21,656 nt of DNA, from assembly GCA_964487285.1 (NCBI GenBank), contig CAZAPZ010000017.1, positions 1 to 21,656 of the forward strand, in the 5' to 3' direction. The notes under the pieces were generated by a model. The model was not told the origin of the DNA, did not search any database, and saw nothing but the letters and a program-made list of their open reading frames with translations. The translations under genes and the position numbers were made by a program. Positions 6,868-15,362 of the stretch are shown piece by piece. The DNA comes from CAZAPZ01 sp964487285 (GTDB lineage Bacteria; Campylobacterota_A; Desulfurellia; JAADFJ01). How positions within the stretch are numbered: the stretch's first letter is position 1; every line of letters begins with the position of its first letter.

Positions 6868-8118
6868 TTATTTTGACAGCCTTATTTTGAGACTATTTGC
6901 ATGGTTTGTCAGACCTTCCCGCTCTGCTATTTTTATTGCCGGCGGAGCATCTTCAAGATAGCCCTCTTTGCTGTAAGAAATTATACTGCTTCGTTTCAGA
7001 AAAACATCGGGCGATAATGGAGAGCTGAATCTACTTGCGGCTCCTGTTGGCAGAGTATGATTTGGTCCGGCAACATAATCACCTATTGCTGTGGGCGAAT
7101 ATTGGCCTACAAATATTGCCCCGGCATTTTTTATTTTATATGCAATATTCCATCCGTTATCGGATAATATTTCAAAGTGCTCGGGAGCAATTTCGTTGAT
7201 TAGTTTAACTGCTGCCGCCTCATCTTTGCAAATATAAATTTTGCTTGTTTTGAGAGCAGCGATAATTATATCGGTTCTTTTCGCAGTAGCGACCATTTGA
7301 ATAGTTTTTTGCTTAATAGATTCTGCAGTTTTTTTGTTAATTGTTATGATAGATGCGGTTGTTTTGCTGTCATGTTCTGCCTGAGCAATAAGATCGGCTG
7401 CAGCGTCTTCTAAATATTTTTCGTTATCTATATAGATCAGTACTTCAGACGGTCCTGCCACGGAGTCAATTTTTACGCTTCCTGACACAGCCCGCTTTGC
7501 TTCTGCAACAAACCTGTTTCCTGGTCCGGTTATGACATCAACGGGTGTAACCGATTCGGTTCCATAAGCCATTGCCGCTATTGCATGCGCTCCGCCCATT
7601 CGATATATTTTATCAACCCCTGCAATTTTAGCAGCAAAAAGAATTGACGGATCTATATATCCGTCCGATGTCGGTGTTGAGGCGGCAATAAATTCAACTC
7701 CTGCAACTTTAGCCGGTATTGCGTTCATAAGCATTGTTGACGGATATATAGCTTTTCCGCCCGGAATATATATACCTACTTTGCCGATGGCTGTTATCTT
7801 TTCACCAAGAATAACACCCCTTTCATCAATATCAAACCAGCTTTTTTGAAGCTGCAGCTTTGAGAACCTTTTTATTCTCTCTGCCGCATACCGTAAAGCA
7901 TTTTTGAGTTCTTCGGAAATAGAGTCACCGATTTCAAAATCTGTTATCACAAGCCCTTTCGAGAGATTGTAATTGTCAAATTGCTTTATATATTCAAAAA
8001 GGGCCTTGTCTTTGTCTGATTTTATCTTTTTGATAATGGAATCGGCAACTTTTTTCGCTTCATAATCAATTTCAATTCGCGTATGATATTGGATTTTGTT
8101 ATCTGTTATAATTTGCAT
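6868..8118 (-). CDS. hisD: Histidinol dehydrogenase
   Basis: A 416-residue enzyme that performs the last two steps of histidine synthesis, oxidising L-histidinol to histidine with two NAD+. The Zn-binding and catalytic residues are visible: Q246 and H249 in QAEHDS, E313-H314 in APEHFE, D347 in GDYVAGPNHTLPT, and H406 in LTNHANS. GKVGIYIPGGKA (112-122), TGPGN (197-201) and DSVAGPSE (218-225) are also canonical. The start overlaps the coaBC end by 13 nt. No other his gene is in the window, so hisD is here separated from the rest of the pathway, or the rest lies elsewhere. The call is secure. Confidence 0.97.
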   Translation of the reverse strand: MQIITDNKIQYHTRIEIDYEAKKVADSIIKKIKSDKDKALFEYIKQFDNYNLSKGLVITDFEIGDSISEELKNALRYAAERIKRFSKLQLQKSWFDIDERGVILGEKITAIGKVGIYIPGGKAIYPSTMLMNAIPAKVAGVEFIAASTPTSDGYIDPSILFAAKIAGVDKIYRMGGAHAIAAMAYGTESVTPVDVITGPGNRFVAEAKRAVSGSVKIDSVAGPSEVLIYIDNEKYLEDAAADLIAQAEHDSKTTASIITINKKTAESIKQKTIQMVATAKRTDIIIAALKTSKIYICKDEAAAVKLINEIAPEHFEILSDNGWNIAYKIKNAGAIFVGQYSPTAIGDYVAGPNHTLPTGAASRFSSPLSPDVFLKRSSIISYSKEGYLEDAPPAIKIAEREGLTNHANSLKIRLSK

Positions 8119-9323
8119 AATTGCTTCTTTATAATTTCAAGTAGATTACAGGCAACTTTTTCCTTGCTCATTAAAGGAAGGTCGATACTGAGATCTTTGC
8201 CCAAAATAGTAACTTTATTTGTGTCGGTTTCAAATCCTGAACCTATTTTTGTAATATCGTTTGCAACTATAAGATCGAGATTTTTGCCGAAAAGCTTTTT
8301 TTTAGCATGATCGATCAGATTATCCGTTTCAGCTGCAAATCCTACTCGTATAATTTTATCGGAAAAAACAGATGCGGACTTCAATATATCCTCGGTTGGA
8401 AAAAGTTTAAGCGTCATTGAATTTCCGTCTTTTTTAATTTTTATATCGGAACTATTGCCTATCGTATAATCTGCCGGTGCGGCTGCCGATATAAAAACCG
8501 TTTTCTTGCCGGTTGATATTGCCTTTTTTATTTCTTCGTGAACAGCTTCTTTCATCTGCTTTGTGGTTTCCACCTTAATTTTCTTAAGATCGCTGTTCGT
8601 TTGAGTATTGCCATAAATAAGCGACACGTCCGCTCCCATTCTTTTAGCCATTCTTGCTATCGCAAATCCCATTTTCCCACTCGATGGATTTGAAATAAAT
8701 CTAACAGGATCAATATGTTCTCGCGTGGGACCGGCTGTAACTACAATATAAAAGCCGCTAAGGATCTTTTCTTCAAGCGCCCCATAAATAGCTTCTTTTA
8801 TCAACATATTATCTGCTATATGTCCGACACCTTCATCGTTGCAGGCAAGATTACCGTTTATCGCTTCTACCACAATCCATCCATCCTGTCTAAGCGTTTC
8901 AAGATTTCTTATGTTTGGCGCCGATTGATACATTGTGCTGTTTGCCGCAGGGGCTATAATTTTTCGGCAGTTTGATGCCAAAGCAGTAAGGCTGACAGGG
9001 TCGTCGCCTTCGCCTGATGCAAGTTTGCTTACTATGTGATTGGTGGCAGGCATAACTATGAAGCAATCTGCCCGGCTTCCAAGTGCAACATGCGTAATAT
9101 CTGTTTTGCTCTCAATAAAATGAATTCGCTCAAACAAATTAGAAAAGACAGGATGCTCCGTTAAAGCTACAATGGTATCTTTTCCAATAAATTTTACCGC
9201 ACTTCTTGTCATGGCAGCATAGACATCAATTTTCTCATTTTTGAGCTCGCGTATGAGTTCAAAGCTCCTATACGCTGCAATTCCACCGGTTATTCCTATA
9301 ACAACTTTTTTGCCTTTATACAT
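8106..9323 (-). CDS. coaBC: Bifunctional phosphopantothenoylcysteine decarboxylase / phosphopantothenate-cysteine ligase
   Basis: A 405-residue fusion for coenzyme A synthesis. The N-terminal CoaC flavodoxin-like domain (1-185) carries GITGGIAAYR (10-19), catalytic His78 in DITHVAL, PATNHIVSKLA (92-102) and Cys161 in LACNDEG. The C-terminal CoaB domain (190-405) carries TAGPTREHIDPVRFISNPSSGKMG and VGFAAET. CoaB makes 4'-phosphopantothenoyl-cysteine; CoaC decarboxylates it with FMN. One deviation is the CoaC substrate motif, usually PAMN, which reads PAAN (125-128) with the Asn kept. It overlaps kdsB by 8 nt and hisD by 13 nt. The gene is a central-metabolism member of the long operon. Confidence 0.95.
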   Translation of the reverse strand: MYKGKKVVIGITGGIAAYRSFELIRELKNEKIDVYAAMTRSAVKFIGKDTIVALTEHPVFSNLFERIHFIESKTDITHVALGSRADCFIVMPATNHIVSKLASGEGDDPVSLTALASNCRKIIAPAANSTMYQSAPNIRNLETLRQDGWIVVEAINGNLACNDEGVGHIADNMLIKEAIYGALEEKILSGFYIVVTAGPTREHIDPVRFISNPSSGKMGFAIARMAKRMGADVSLIYGNTQTNSDLKKIKVETTKQMKEAVHEEIKKAISTGKKTVFISAAAPADYTIGNSSDIKIKKDGNSMTLKLFPTEDILKSASVFSDKIIRVGFAAETDNLIDHAKKKLFGKNLDLIVANDITKIGSGFETDTNKVTILGKDLSIDLPLMSKEKVACNLLEIIKKQLCKL

Positions 9324-10032
9324 GTTTCAACATACGCTCAACTGTTTTTATATCGCTCTTTCTGTCAACACCTATCAAATTGCAATCGGTTTCAACAATA
9401 CCGATATTAAATCCGGCTTCAAGTATCCTTAACTGTTCAAGCGATTCGGTTTCTTCAAGCACACCTTTTTCTATCTTGCCGTATCTTATCAAGAATTCCT
9501 TTTTATAACCGTATATTCCTATATGCTGCCAAAATTTTCCGCTTTTTCTCGGATATGGGATAATGGAACGTGAAAAATATAAAGACCGGTGAAACTTATC
9601 AAAAACAACCTTTACAATATCTGCATCCCTCGCTTCATCCTCATCAATCTCTCTTGCTGCGGTAATCACGCTGTTTTTACCGTTTTTTAAGCGACTTGCA
9701 ATTTCATTTATTAGCTTTTTGGTTATCAACGGTTCATCCGCTTGAATATTTATTATATTATCAGATTTTACAATATCTGCAACCGAGGCTATCCTGTCTG
9801 ATCCACTCCGAAAACTCCCCGAGGTCATTAAGACGGAAGCCCCAAACTTGCAAGCCGTTTTTTTTATAATATTTGAATCCGTGACTATAAACAGATTATC
9901 TATGTTGGCTTTCATAGCCGCTTCCCACACCAGCTGCATCATAGGCTTGCCAAGAATAGGGAAAATGACCTTGCCGTAAAAACGAGAAGATTCCATCCTT
10001 GCAGGAATCAAAACCGTACAATTATAGCTCAT
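9316..10032 (-). CDS. kdsB: 3-deoxy-manno-octulosonate cytidylyltransferase (CMP-Kdo synthetase)
   Basis: About 238 residues (E. coli KdsB has 248). It activates Kdo with CTP for lipid A-Kdo assembly. Motifs in order: VLIPARMESSRFYGK near the N-terminus (nucleotide-binding loop), GKPMMQLVWEAA, INIQADEPLI, LYFSRSIIPYPR, QHIGIYGYKKEFL and LEQLRILEAGFNI. The start is the ATG at 10032 with AGGAG (10040-10044) 7 nt upstream. An ATG 3 nt earlier is possible. A still longer frame exists but adds residues unlike the family and lies within rfaE1. It overlaps the end of rfaE1 by 11 nt. Together with rfaE1 it shows LPS inner-core synthesis. Confidence 0.94.
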   Translation of the reverse strand: MSYNCTVLIPARMESSRFYGKVIFPILGKPMMQLVWEAAMKANIDNLFIVTDSNIIKKTACKFGASVLMTSGSFRSGSDRIASVADIVKSDNIINIQADEPLITKKLINEIASRLKNGKNSVITAAREIDEDEARDADIVKVVFDKFHRSLYFSRSIIPYPRKSGKFWQHIGIYGYKKEFLIRYGKIEKGVLEETESLEQLRILEAGFNIGIVETDCNLIGVDRKSDIKTVERMLKHV

Positions 10033-10978
10033 CATATAGCTCCTTGTATGTAACGGAGTATGTTCCGGGATGAGAGACGGATATGCCCCCGGCAACATTT
10101 GCCAGTCTGCATGCATCAAAAAAATCGATACCGTTTGCGATAGCGGCAGTTACCGTCGCTATCACGCTGTCACCTGCTCCTGTCACGTCGTAGACATATC
10201 GTCCCGCAGTAGCTTTAATAGACTCTATCTTGCCATTGGCAAAAATTGTCATTCCTTGCCGGCCTTGAGTTATAACAAGCATGTCCGCCTGAGTATTGTT
10301 AAGTATAGTCTTACCTGCTTGTATAAGGCTTATATTATCATCAATTCTTATGTTTGCCATGCGGGATGCCTCCAACAGGTTAGGTGTTAGGAATGTCGCC
10401 CCTTTGTAATAAGAAAAATTTGTTATCTTCGGATCGACGGCTATTATGATATTTCCGAATAGTTTTTTTAGTTCCGATATAAGCGATTCTGTTACAACGC
10501 CTTTGCCGTAATCTGAGATAATTACCGCATCAATTTTTTTTAATCTACTGATTTTTTCCAGCAGCTTCTTTTTCTGAAGATTGCCGAGTTTTTCGGTTAT
10601 CTCTCTGTCAAATCTAACTATCTGCTGACCGCCTGCCAATATCCTGGTTTTATCCGTAGTTGTCCTTTTTATATCTGTTACAATGGCAGAACAGTTGATC
10701 CTACGTTTTTTCATTAGCGAAATGAGTTCCCCCCCCCGTCTATCATCGCCTATAACGCTTGATATAATAGGCATCATTTTTAGGCTTGTCAGATTTGCAG
10801 CCACATTTCCCGCTCCTCCGACATGATAGGTTTCCTGTGTTATGCTTATAATGGGAACAGGCGCTTCAGGACTTATACGATATGCATTACCTATGAGATA
10901 ATGATCAAGTATAAGATCGCCAATCACAAGAATTGATGCCGGTTTCAACTGTTTAATTACATTTTTCAGATCATTCAT
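10022..10978 (-). CDS. rfaE1: D-glycero-beta-D-manno-heptose-7-phosphate kinase (RfaE1/HldE kinase domain)
   Basis: A 318-residue PfkB-family sugar kinase. Motifs: ILVIGDLILDHYLIG (16-30), GGAGNVAANL (54-63), the D/RFDRE region (122-126), SDYGKG (155-160), TPN (198-200) and the catalytic VTGAGDS (265-271). It makes heptose-1,7-bisphosphate for ADP-heptose and the LPS core. E. coli HldE also has a C-terminal adenylyltransferase domain; that is absent here, so the step must be encoded elsewhere (RfaE2-type). The codons for residues 81-84 contain an uninterrupted run of nine G (plus positions 10729-10737), rare in this AT-rich DNA and a possible slippage site. The gene overlaps the PilZ gene by 4 nt (ATGA) and kdsB by 11 nt. 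Confidence 0.94.
   Translation of the reverse strand: MNDLKNVIKQLKPASILVIGDLILDHYLIGNAYRISPEAPVPIISITQETYHVGGAGNVAANLTSLKMMPIISSVIGDDRRGGELISLMKKRRINCSAIVTDIKRTTTDKTRILAGGQQIVRFDREITEKLGNLQKKKLLEKISRLKKIDAVIISDYGKGVVTESLISELKKLFGNIIIAVDPKITNFSYYKGATFLTPNLLEASRMANIRIDDNISLIQAGKTILNNTQADMLVITQGRQGMTIFANGKIESIKATAGRYVYDVTGAGDSVIATVTAAIANGIDFFDACRLANVAGGISVSHPGTYSVTYKELYDEL
10040..10044 (-). promoter_or_regulatory. Ribosome binding site that fixes the kdsB start
   Basis: Minus-strand AGGAG inside the 3' end of rfaE1, 7 nt before ATG 10032 and 4 nt before the tandem ATG at 10035. Confidence 0.7.
10729..10737 (-). repeat. Nine-G homopolymer tract inside rfaE1
   Basis: Nine C on the plus strand, read as nine G in the gene, spanning Arg81-Gly82-Gly83 and the first base of Glu84. 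A gain or loss of one base would frameshift the kinase after about a quarter of its length. Confidence 0.9.
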
Positions 10979-11640
10979 TTCAGAAGTTTCCTCTGTCTTA
11001 TTGCTTCAGAGAAGCAATATTTAATAATTTTGTCCCTCTGCTTTTCGTTAACATTTACAAAATATGCGCCGTATCGCAGTTTCTTACTCTCTTTAAAATC
11101 TATTATCCTTGCTATTTTAATTGGTATATATTGCCTCAATTTTTTAATTTCTAATTTTACAATATCACCGATTTTTAACTTTATGTCAGGATCTGTCTGA
11201 ATAGCAACACCGCTGCCTGATATGTCAACGATTAAACATCTTACCTTATCTTTTTTGTGTATAAAATTTGATACAATATTGAACGTAATTCTGAAAAATT
11301 CTCGTTTTTCTATACGCAGTATTTCACTTGGAAAGCTTATAAGAAGAATTTTAAGATTGTTCTCTTTTGACCGCTGGACGGTTTTACTGTTAAAAGCAAG
11401 CAGTTTTTCTTTTAAAAAATAGCTCACAAGAATAGGCGTATTATTTTCTAAGACAGCGTATGTTCCTTTTCTATCCGTTGGAAGTGCTATTTTTATTTCC
11501 TTTAATACATCTTCTATTCTACTTGCATATATCCCTTTAAAATCACCTTGTTTCACTTCAAGCTCAATCTTTTCCCCTATCGGTATCATAGATATCAGGT
11601 TTTCTTTGTACCTATCAACTATATTATAGTTATGCCGCAT
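10975..11640 (-). CDS. PilZ-domain protein, YcgR-like (probable c-di-GMP receptor)
   Basis: About 221 residues in two domains. The N-terminal part (roughly 15-95) has the beta-rich pattern IPIGEKIELEV...FKGIYASRIEDV seen in YcgR-type PilZ-N domains. The C-terminal PilZ domain has RIEKREFFR (an R-x3-R c-di-GMP contact) and DISGSG (D-x-S-x-x-G). Both signature motifs are intact, so binding of c-di-GMP is likely. YcgR-type proteins act as flagellar brakes; no flagellar gene is visible here, so the target is unknown. I chose the ATG at 11640, 1 nt after the glnD stop; a TTG at 11652 would add four residues. No clear ribosome binding site precedes either, fitting coupling to glnD. It overlaps rfaE1 by 4 nt. 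Confidence 0.82.
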   Translation of the reverse strand: MRHNYNIVDRYKENLISMIPIGEKIELEVKQGDFKGIYASRIEDVLKEIKIALPTDRKGTYAVLENNTPILVSYFLKEKLLAFNSKTVQRSKENNLKILLISFPSEILRIEKREFFRITFNIVSNFIHKKDKVRCLIVDISGSGVAIQTDPDIKLKIGDIVKLEIKKLRQYIPIKIARIIDFKESKKLRYGAYFVNVNEKQRDKIIKYCFSEAIRQRKLLK

Positions 11641-11641
11641 T

Positions 11642-14104
11642 TTATAAAACAATTTTCAAAGCGGAAGCTATTTTTTCCAGCTCTTTTGTATCAAAAATTT
11701 TTCCCCCGTTTGGACCTGTGATATAAAAGGAATCACTTGCAACATCTGAAACAGTTGAAAGCTTAAAAAAAACTATAGAACAATTTTCATGTGTTAAAGT
11801 TTTGCATATATTATGAAGAAGCCCGATAACATCACTTGCTTTAATATCAATCACAGTGTAAAGATCCGAGGCTGCAATCTCAAATGTTACCGACGGCATT
11901 ATACTTTTTATAATTTTTGTCTTTGCATATCCAAACGTGTGTTTTGTTTCTATCAAATTTTTTATATTGATTGTTTCCATAGAATTTATTAAATGAGCTA
12001 CAATACTCAAATCTTTTTCTAAAAATTTCGGAAGAGTTTTCACTATTAGCATGTCAACTGCATCATCATTAATCAGATATGTTGTACCTCCTAATATATT
12101 TATTTCTTTATACAGCAGAATACCTGTGATATCCGAAAGCAGACCCTTCCTATCTTTTTTCCATACAAAAAGTTTGCTAAATCCATTTTCAGCTTTAACA
12201 CAGCTGCCGCTTTTTCTTGCTATCTCAATATATTTTAGATTGTTCTCTTCTATATCGTTAAAAAATCGGTCACTAAAATTCTTTAGGTATGGCATTTCCT
12301 TGTGAACTTTGGTAAGTTTACTTTTATTTTCTTTCGACCGCAAACTTGCCCACTCCTTTTTCTCAAAAGTTTCAATTGTTGAAGTATAAAGCTGATCGGC
12401 TAAGATTTCATACCATTGATTCCAGAGTGTGTCATTAACAGAAGACATATCAGCGTAAGTAATAGCTAATAGCCACTTGAGTGCTGCTTTGTTTCTTATA
12501 ATATCTATAAACTCTTTGATGGTTTTAGGATCCGAAATATCCCTTTTTCTTATTATTTTATTCATTATGAGATGGTTTTGTATTGTTGACATTCCAAGTA
12601 GAATTAATTGTTTTTCTATTCCGAACTTCTCCATAATTAGTTTGAATTTAATAGCGCCTTTTGTGCTATGATCTGCCGTGTCTTCAGATTTTCCTATATC
12701 ATGAAATAGGGCGGTAAGCCTCATTACAGCAAGTTCGGTGCCATTTAATTGGTTTATTATGGATGATAATGTTCCAAATAGTCTGGCATGCCCTTTTTTT
12801 GTCAGCAAATTATCTATTTTTCTTACAGCCATAATTGAATGAATATCGACGCTGTATTTATGAAACAGCGCATTGGGTATTAAAGCCCTGATATTTTCAA
12901 GCTCAGGTATGAATTTTGAGAGGATGCCAAGCTTATTAGCGGCCATTAATCCATCCGAAATAGGAAATTTCAGTGACAAAATTTTCAAAAAAAGTCTTAT
13001 TGATGCGTTATTATGACTTTCGGGTTTTATTTTGGCCTGCTTGATGAGAAACAGTGAAAGTCTTATGCCGATTTGAAGGTTTTTGGTGATTAGAAACCAA
13101 AATGTTGTCATTATAGGTGATTTTACAGTTGACAGTCTTTTCTCGTTTGCTGAATTAATTTCAAGATAGCGAGAGTTGATATAAAAGAAATTATTTAGTT
13201 TAGAAGAGCGTTTTTTATCTTCTATTATTTGCATCAGCAATCGTAGGTTGTTTTCTATTGTCAAGCTATGGCAAAAGAACTGTCTCATCATATCAGAGCT
13301 TGCAGAAGCAGAGCTGCCGTATCCCATATGTTTCGCCGCATCTGAACGAATCTCAAAACGCAGGCAGTTGCCGGATGTTATGATCTGAATAACATTTCTC
13401 ATTCTGAATATAAAATCAGCGGCGGCATCAATTTTAGTATTGGTTTCATCTATATCATTTTTCTTAAAACCGTAATCTATAAGTAGTTTCTCTATTGGAA
13501 TAATTTTATTTATCCAGCAGATGGTATTATAATCCCTCACGGTTCCAACGCCATCTTTAAGCTCAGGTTCGCTTATAAAATTATCCGGGTATTTAAATCT
13601 GCGTTTATATATTTCGTTTATGATCTCTTCTAAAAATTGTTTTTTTTTGTGAGTTATTATAAACGGCAGCACCTTTTTTTGATATTTTTCATAAAGGTTT
13701 AGATTTCCTGATAGAAATCGTGAGTCTAAAAGACTCATTTTAACCGTGAGATCTCCGGATTCTGTAACGCAGTCATGGATTGTGCGGACGGTACTTCCAA
13801 CTTCCAGTCCTGCCTTCCACAGCAGATCGGAAATAAGATTGTTAATTTTGTAAGCTTTGATTTTATCATGCTTTGCCGTAAGGATCATAAAATCAATATC
13901 GGAACCGAGGCAAAGTTCCCTGCGTCCAAAACCACCCAATGATATAAGAGCGCATTCGCAGGTTTCATCGAAAGCGTTTTTCAAGATTGATTCCATTGCT
14001 TTTGAATAATTTGTTACGGCAAATCTACCGAGTAGAACTGGCGTAGTGCTGCATATAAGCTTTCTTTGTTTTTCTATATTTTTAACTATTTTATTATCAG
14101 ACAT
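11642..14104 (-). CDS. glnD: [Protein-PII] uridylyltransferase / uridylyl-removing enzyme
   Basis: About 820 residues. It senses glutamine and adds or removes UMP on PII proteins, controlling nitrogen assimilation. The nucleotidyltransferase motif GGFGRRELCLGSDIDF is at about residues 69-84 counted from the longer TTG start, with D81 and D83 intact. The HD domain shows HKYSVDIH (427-434), LFHDIGK (478-484) and DHSTKGA (490-496). Two C-terminal ACT domains follow (LLSDITGILLYKEINILGG near 675-693, and VIGLLHNICKTL near 770). E. coli GlnD is longer (890). The first ATG is at 14104; a TTG at 14140 would add 12 residues, and neither has a clear ribosome binding site. It is the promoter-proximal gene of the long operon. 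Confidence 0.93.
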   Translation of the reverse strand: MSDNKIVKNIEKQRKLICSTTPVLLGRFAVTNYSKAMESILKNAFDETCECALISLGGFGRRELCLGSDIDFMILTAKHDKIKAYKINNLISDLLWKAGLEVGSTVRTIHDCVTESGDLTVKMSLLDSRFLSGNLNLYEKYQKKVLPFIITHKKKQFLEEIINEIYKRRFKYPDNFISEPELKDGVGTVRDYNTICWINKIIPIEKLLIDYGFKKNDIDETNTKIDAAADFIFRMRNVIQIITSGNCLRFEIRSDAAKHMGYGSSASASSDMMRQFFCHSLTIENNLRLLMQIIEDKKRSSKLNNFFYINSRYLEINSANEKRLSTVKSPIMTTFWFLITKNLQIGIRLSLFLIKQAKIKPESHNNASIRLFLKILSLKFPISDGLMAANKLGILSKFIPELENIRALIPNALFHKYSVDIHSIMAVRKIDNLLTKKGHARLFGTLSSIINQLNGTELAVMRLTALFHDIGKSEDTADHSTKGAIKFKLIMEKFGIEKQLILLGMSTIQNHLIMNKIIRKRDISDPKTIKEFIDIIRNKAALKWLLAITYADMSSVNDTLWNQWYEILADQLYTSTIETFEKKEWASLRSKENKSKLTKVHKEMPYLKNFSDRFFNDIEENNLKYIEIARKSGSCVKAENGFSKLFVWKKDRKGLLSDITGILLYKEINILGGTTYLINDDAVDMLIVKTLPKFLEKDLSIVAHLINSMETINIKNLIETKHTFGYAKTKIIKSIMPSVTFEIAASDLYTVIDIKASDVIGLLHNICKTLTHENCSIVFFKLSTVSDVASDSFYITGPNGGKIFDTKELEKIASALKIVL

Positions 14105-14297
14105 TTTTAAAAAGGATAGCCGTTTAAGTATATTATTCAATAGAGCTTGGTATATTTTCCTTTACCTCTTTAAGCTTTAGCAGTTTGAAATAGTTGTGTA
14201 TTGTTAAATTTCAGTTTACAAAACTATCAAGAACAATTTTTATAGGTTATTTTCGGCTTTAACTTGAAACTCGCTATCAGCCTTATATACTGCAAAA
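14105..14297. other. Divergent intergenic region between glnD and dprA
   Basis: 193 nt between two divergently read genes. On the plus strand it holds the dprA promoter described separately. On the minus strand I found only weak candidates for the operon promoter (for example a TATAAA without a good -35 box), so the glnD promoter is not assigned. Confidence 0.6.
14264..14291 (+). promoter_or_regulatory. Sigma-70-like promoter of dprA, predicted leaderless
   Basis: TTGAAA (14264-14269), a 16-nt spacer, then TATACT (14286-14291). The ATG of dprA starts 6 nt after the -10 box, so initiation at the usual distance would fall at or beside the start codon and leave no room for a Shine-Dalgarno site. 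Confidence 0.55.
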
Positions 14298-15362
14298 ATG
14301 TTTGAAAATAGTGAGTTTTCGTTGGATTTAATATATACGGTAGCACTAAGAAAAGATTTCAAAAAGCTTAAGGCCATTATAAAGACAGATATTTTCAATT
14401 TGGCTAAAAGCGGCAATCAAGATGAGCCGACAGATAATATCGGTAGATATTTTTCTATCGGCAAGGCTCGAGCTGATGATGCAATATGCGATATTCGCAG
14501 ATGGAAAGAGAAAAACATAGATGTCATATCGTATTTTTCAGATGATTATCCAAAACTTTTACGGGAGATACCGGATCCTCCTATGCTAATTTATGTAAAA
14601 GGAAGCATTCCTCACACGGCAGGAATAAGCATTGTCGGAAGTCGAATTGCAACAAGCTACGGCATTAGAGTATCTTCAAGAGTTTCGGCTTTTCTTGCTG
14701 CAAACAGAATAACCGTGGTGAGTGGAATGGCAAAAGGAATAGACAGCGCTGCTCATAAATCGGCAATAGATAATAACGGCAAGACGATTGCAGTACTTGG
14801 AAGCGGAGTTGATGTAATTTATCCGCTGAGTAATTCAAAACTGTATTACGATATAATTAATAATGGGGCGGTTATCTCGGAGTTTGAGCCTGGCACAAGA
14901 CCTGACAAATGGAATTTTCCTAAGCGAAACCGTATTATTTCGGGGTTGTCAGTTGCCACAATTGTTGTTGAAGCAACGGCAAGAAGCGGTGCATTAATAA
15001 CGGCGCGTATGGCAGCAGAACAAAATAGAACGGTTATGTCGGTTCCCGGTTCAATATTTTCGGAAACGAGCAGAGGAACGAATAAACTGATAAAAAACGG
15101 CGCTGTTCCGCTTATTGATTATCAAATAATAAAAGATGAGATCGGTATAGATATTGTTAATGAAATGACCGCATCGAAAAATGCAGCCGAATCGTTATCC
15201 GACGATGAAAAGCTGATATACGACAGCCTATCATCTCCAAAGAGCGCAGATCGGATTGCCGCCGAACTATCCATTGATACTGCAGCGGTGCTAACAGTTC
15301 TGACAAAACTTGAAATAAATGATTTTATACAAAAGGAGAACGGCAGATTTGAAAAAAAATAG
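14298..15362 (+). CDS. dprA: DNA-processing protein DprA (Smf)
   Basis: A 354-residue protein. DprA binds incoming single-stranded DNA and loads RecA during natural transformation. The Rossmann-like core shows SIVGSRIATSYG (about 112-123), SGMAKGIDSAAHKSAI (143-158), AVLGSGVDVIYP (about 165-176), the ISEFEPG segment, FPKRNRIISGLS and VEA-ARSGALITARMA. A C-terminal winged-helix (DML1-like, about 290-354) is present, as in many proteobacteria. The N-terminal SAM-like part is short and poorly conserved. The gene is divergent from the glnD operon and its 3' end overlaps topA, the common dprA-topA pairing. Only 6 nt separate the -10 box from the ATG, so the mRNA may be leaderless. Presence does not prove competence, since dprA is widespread. 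Confidence 0.95.
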   Translation: MFENSEFSLDLIYTVALRKDFKKLKAIIKTDIFNLAKSGNQDEPTDNIGRYFSIGKARADDAICDIRRWKEKNIDVISYFSDDYPKLLREIPDPPMLIYVKGSIPHTAGISIVGSRIATSYGIRVSSRVSAFLAANRITVVSGMAKGIDSAAHKSAIDNNGKTIAVLGSGVDVIYPLSNSKLYYDIINNGAVISEFEPGTRPDKWNFPKRNRIISGLSVATIVVEATARSGALITARMAAEQNRTVMSVPGSIFSETSRGTNKLIKNGAVPLIDYQIIKDEIGIDIVNEMTASKNAAESLSDDEKLIYDSLSSPKSADRIAAELSIDTAAVLTVLTKLEINDFIQKENGRFEKK

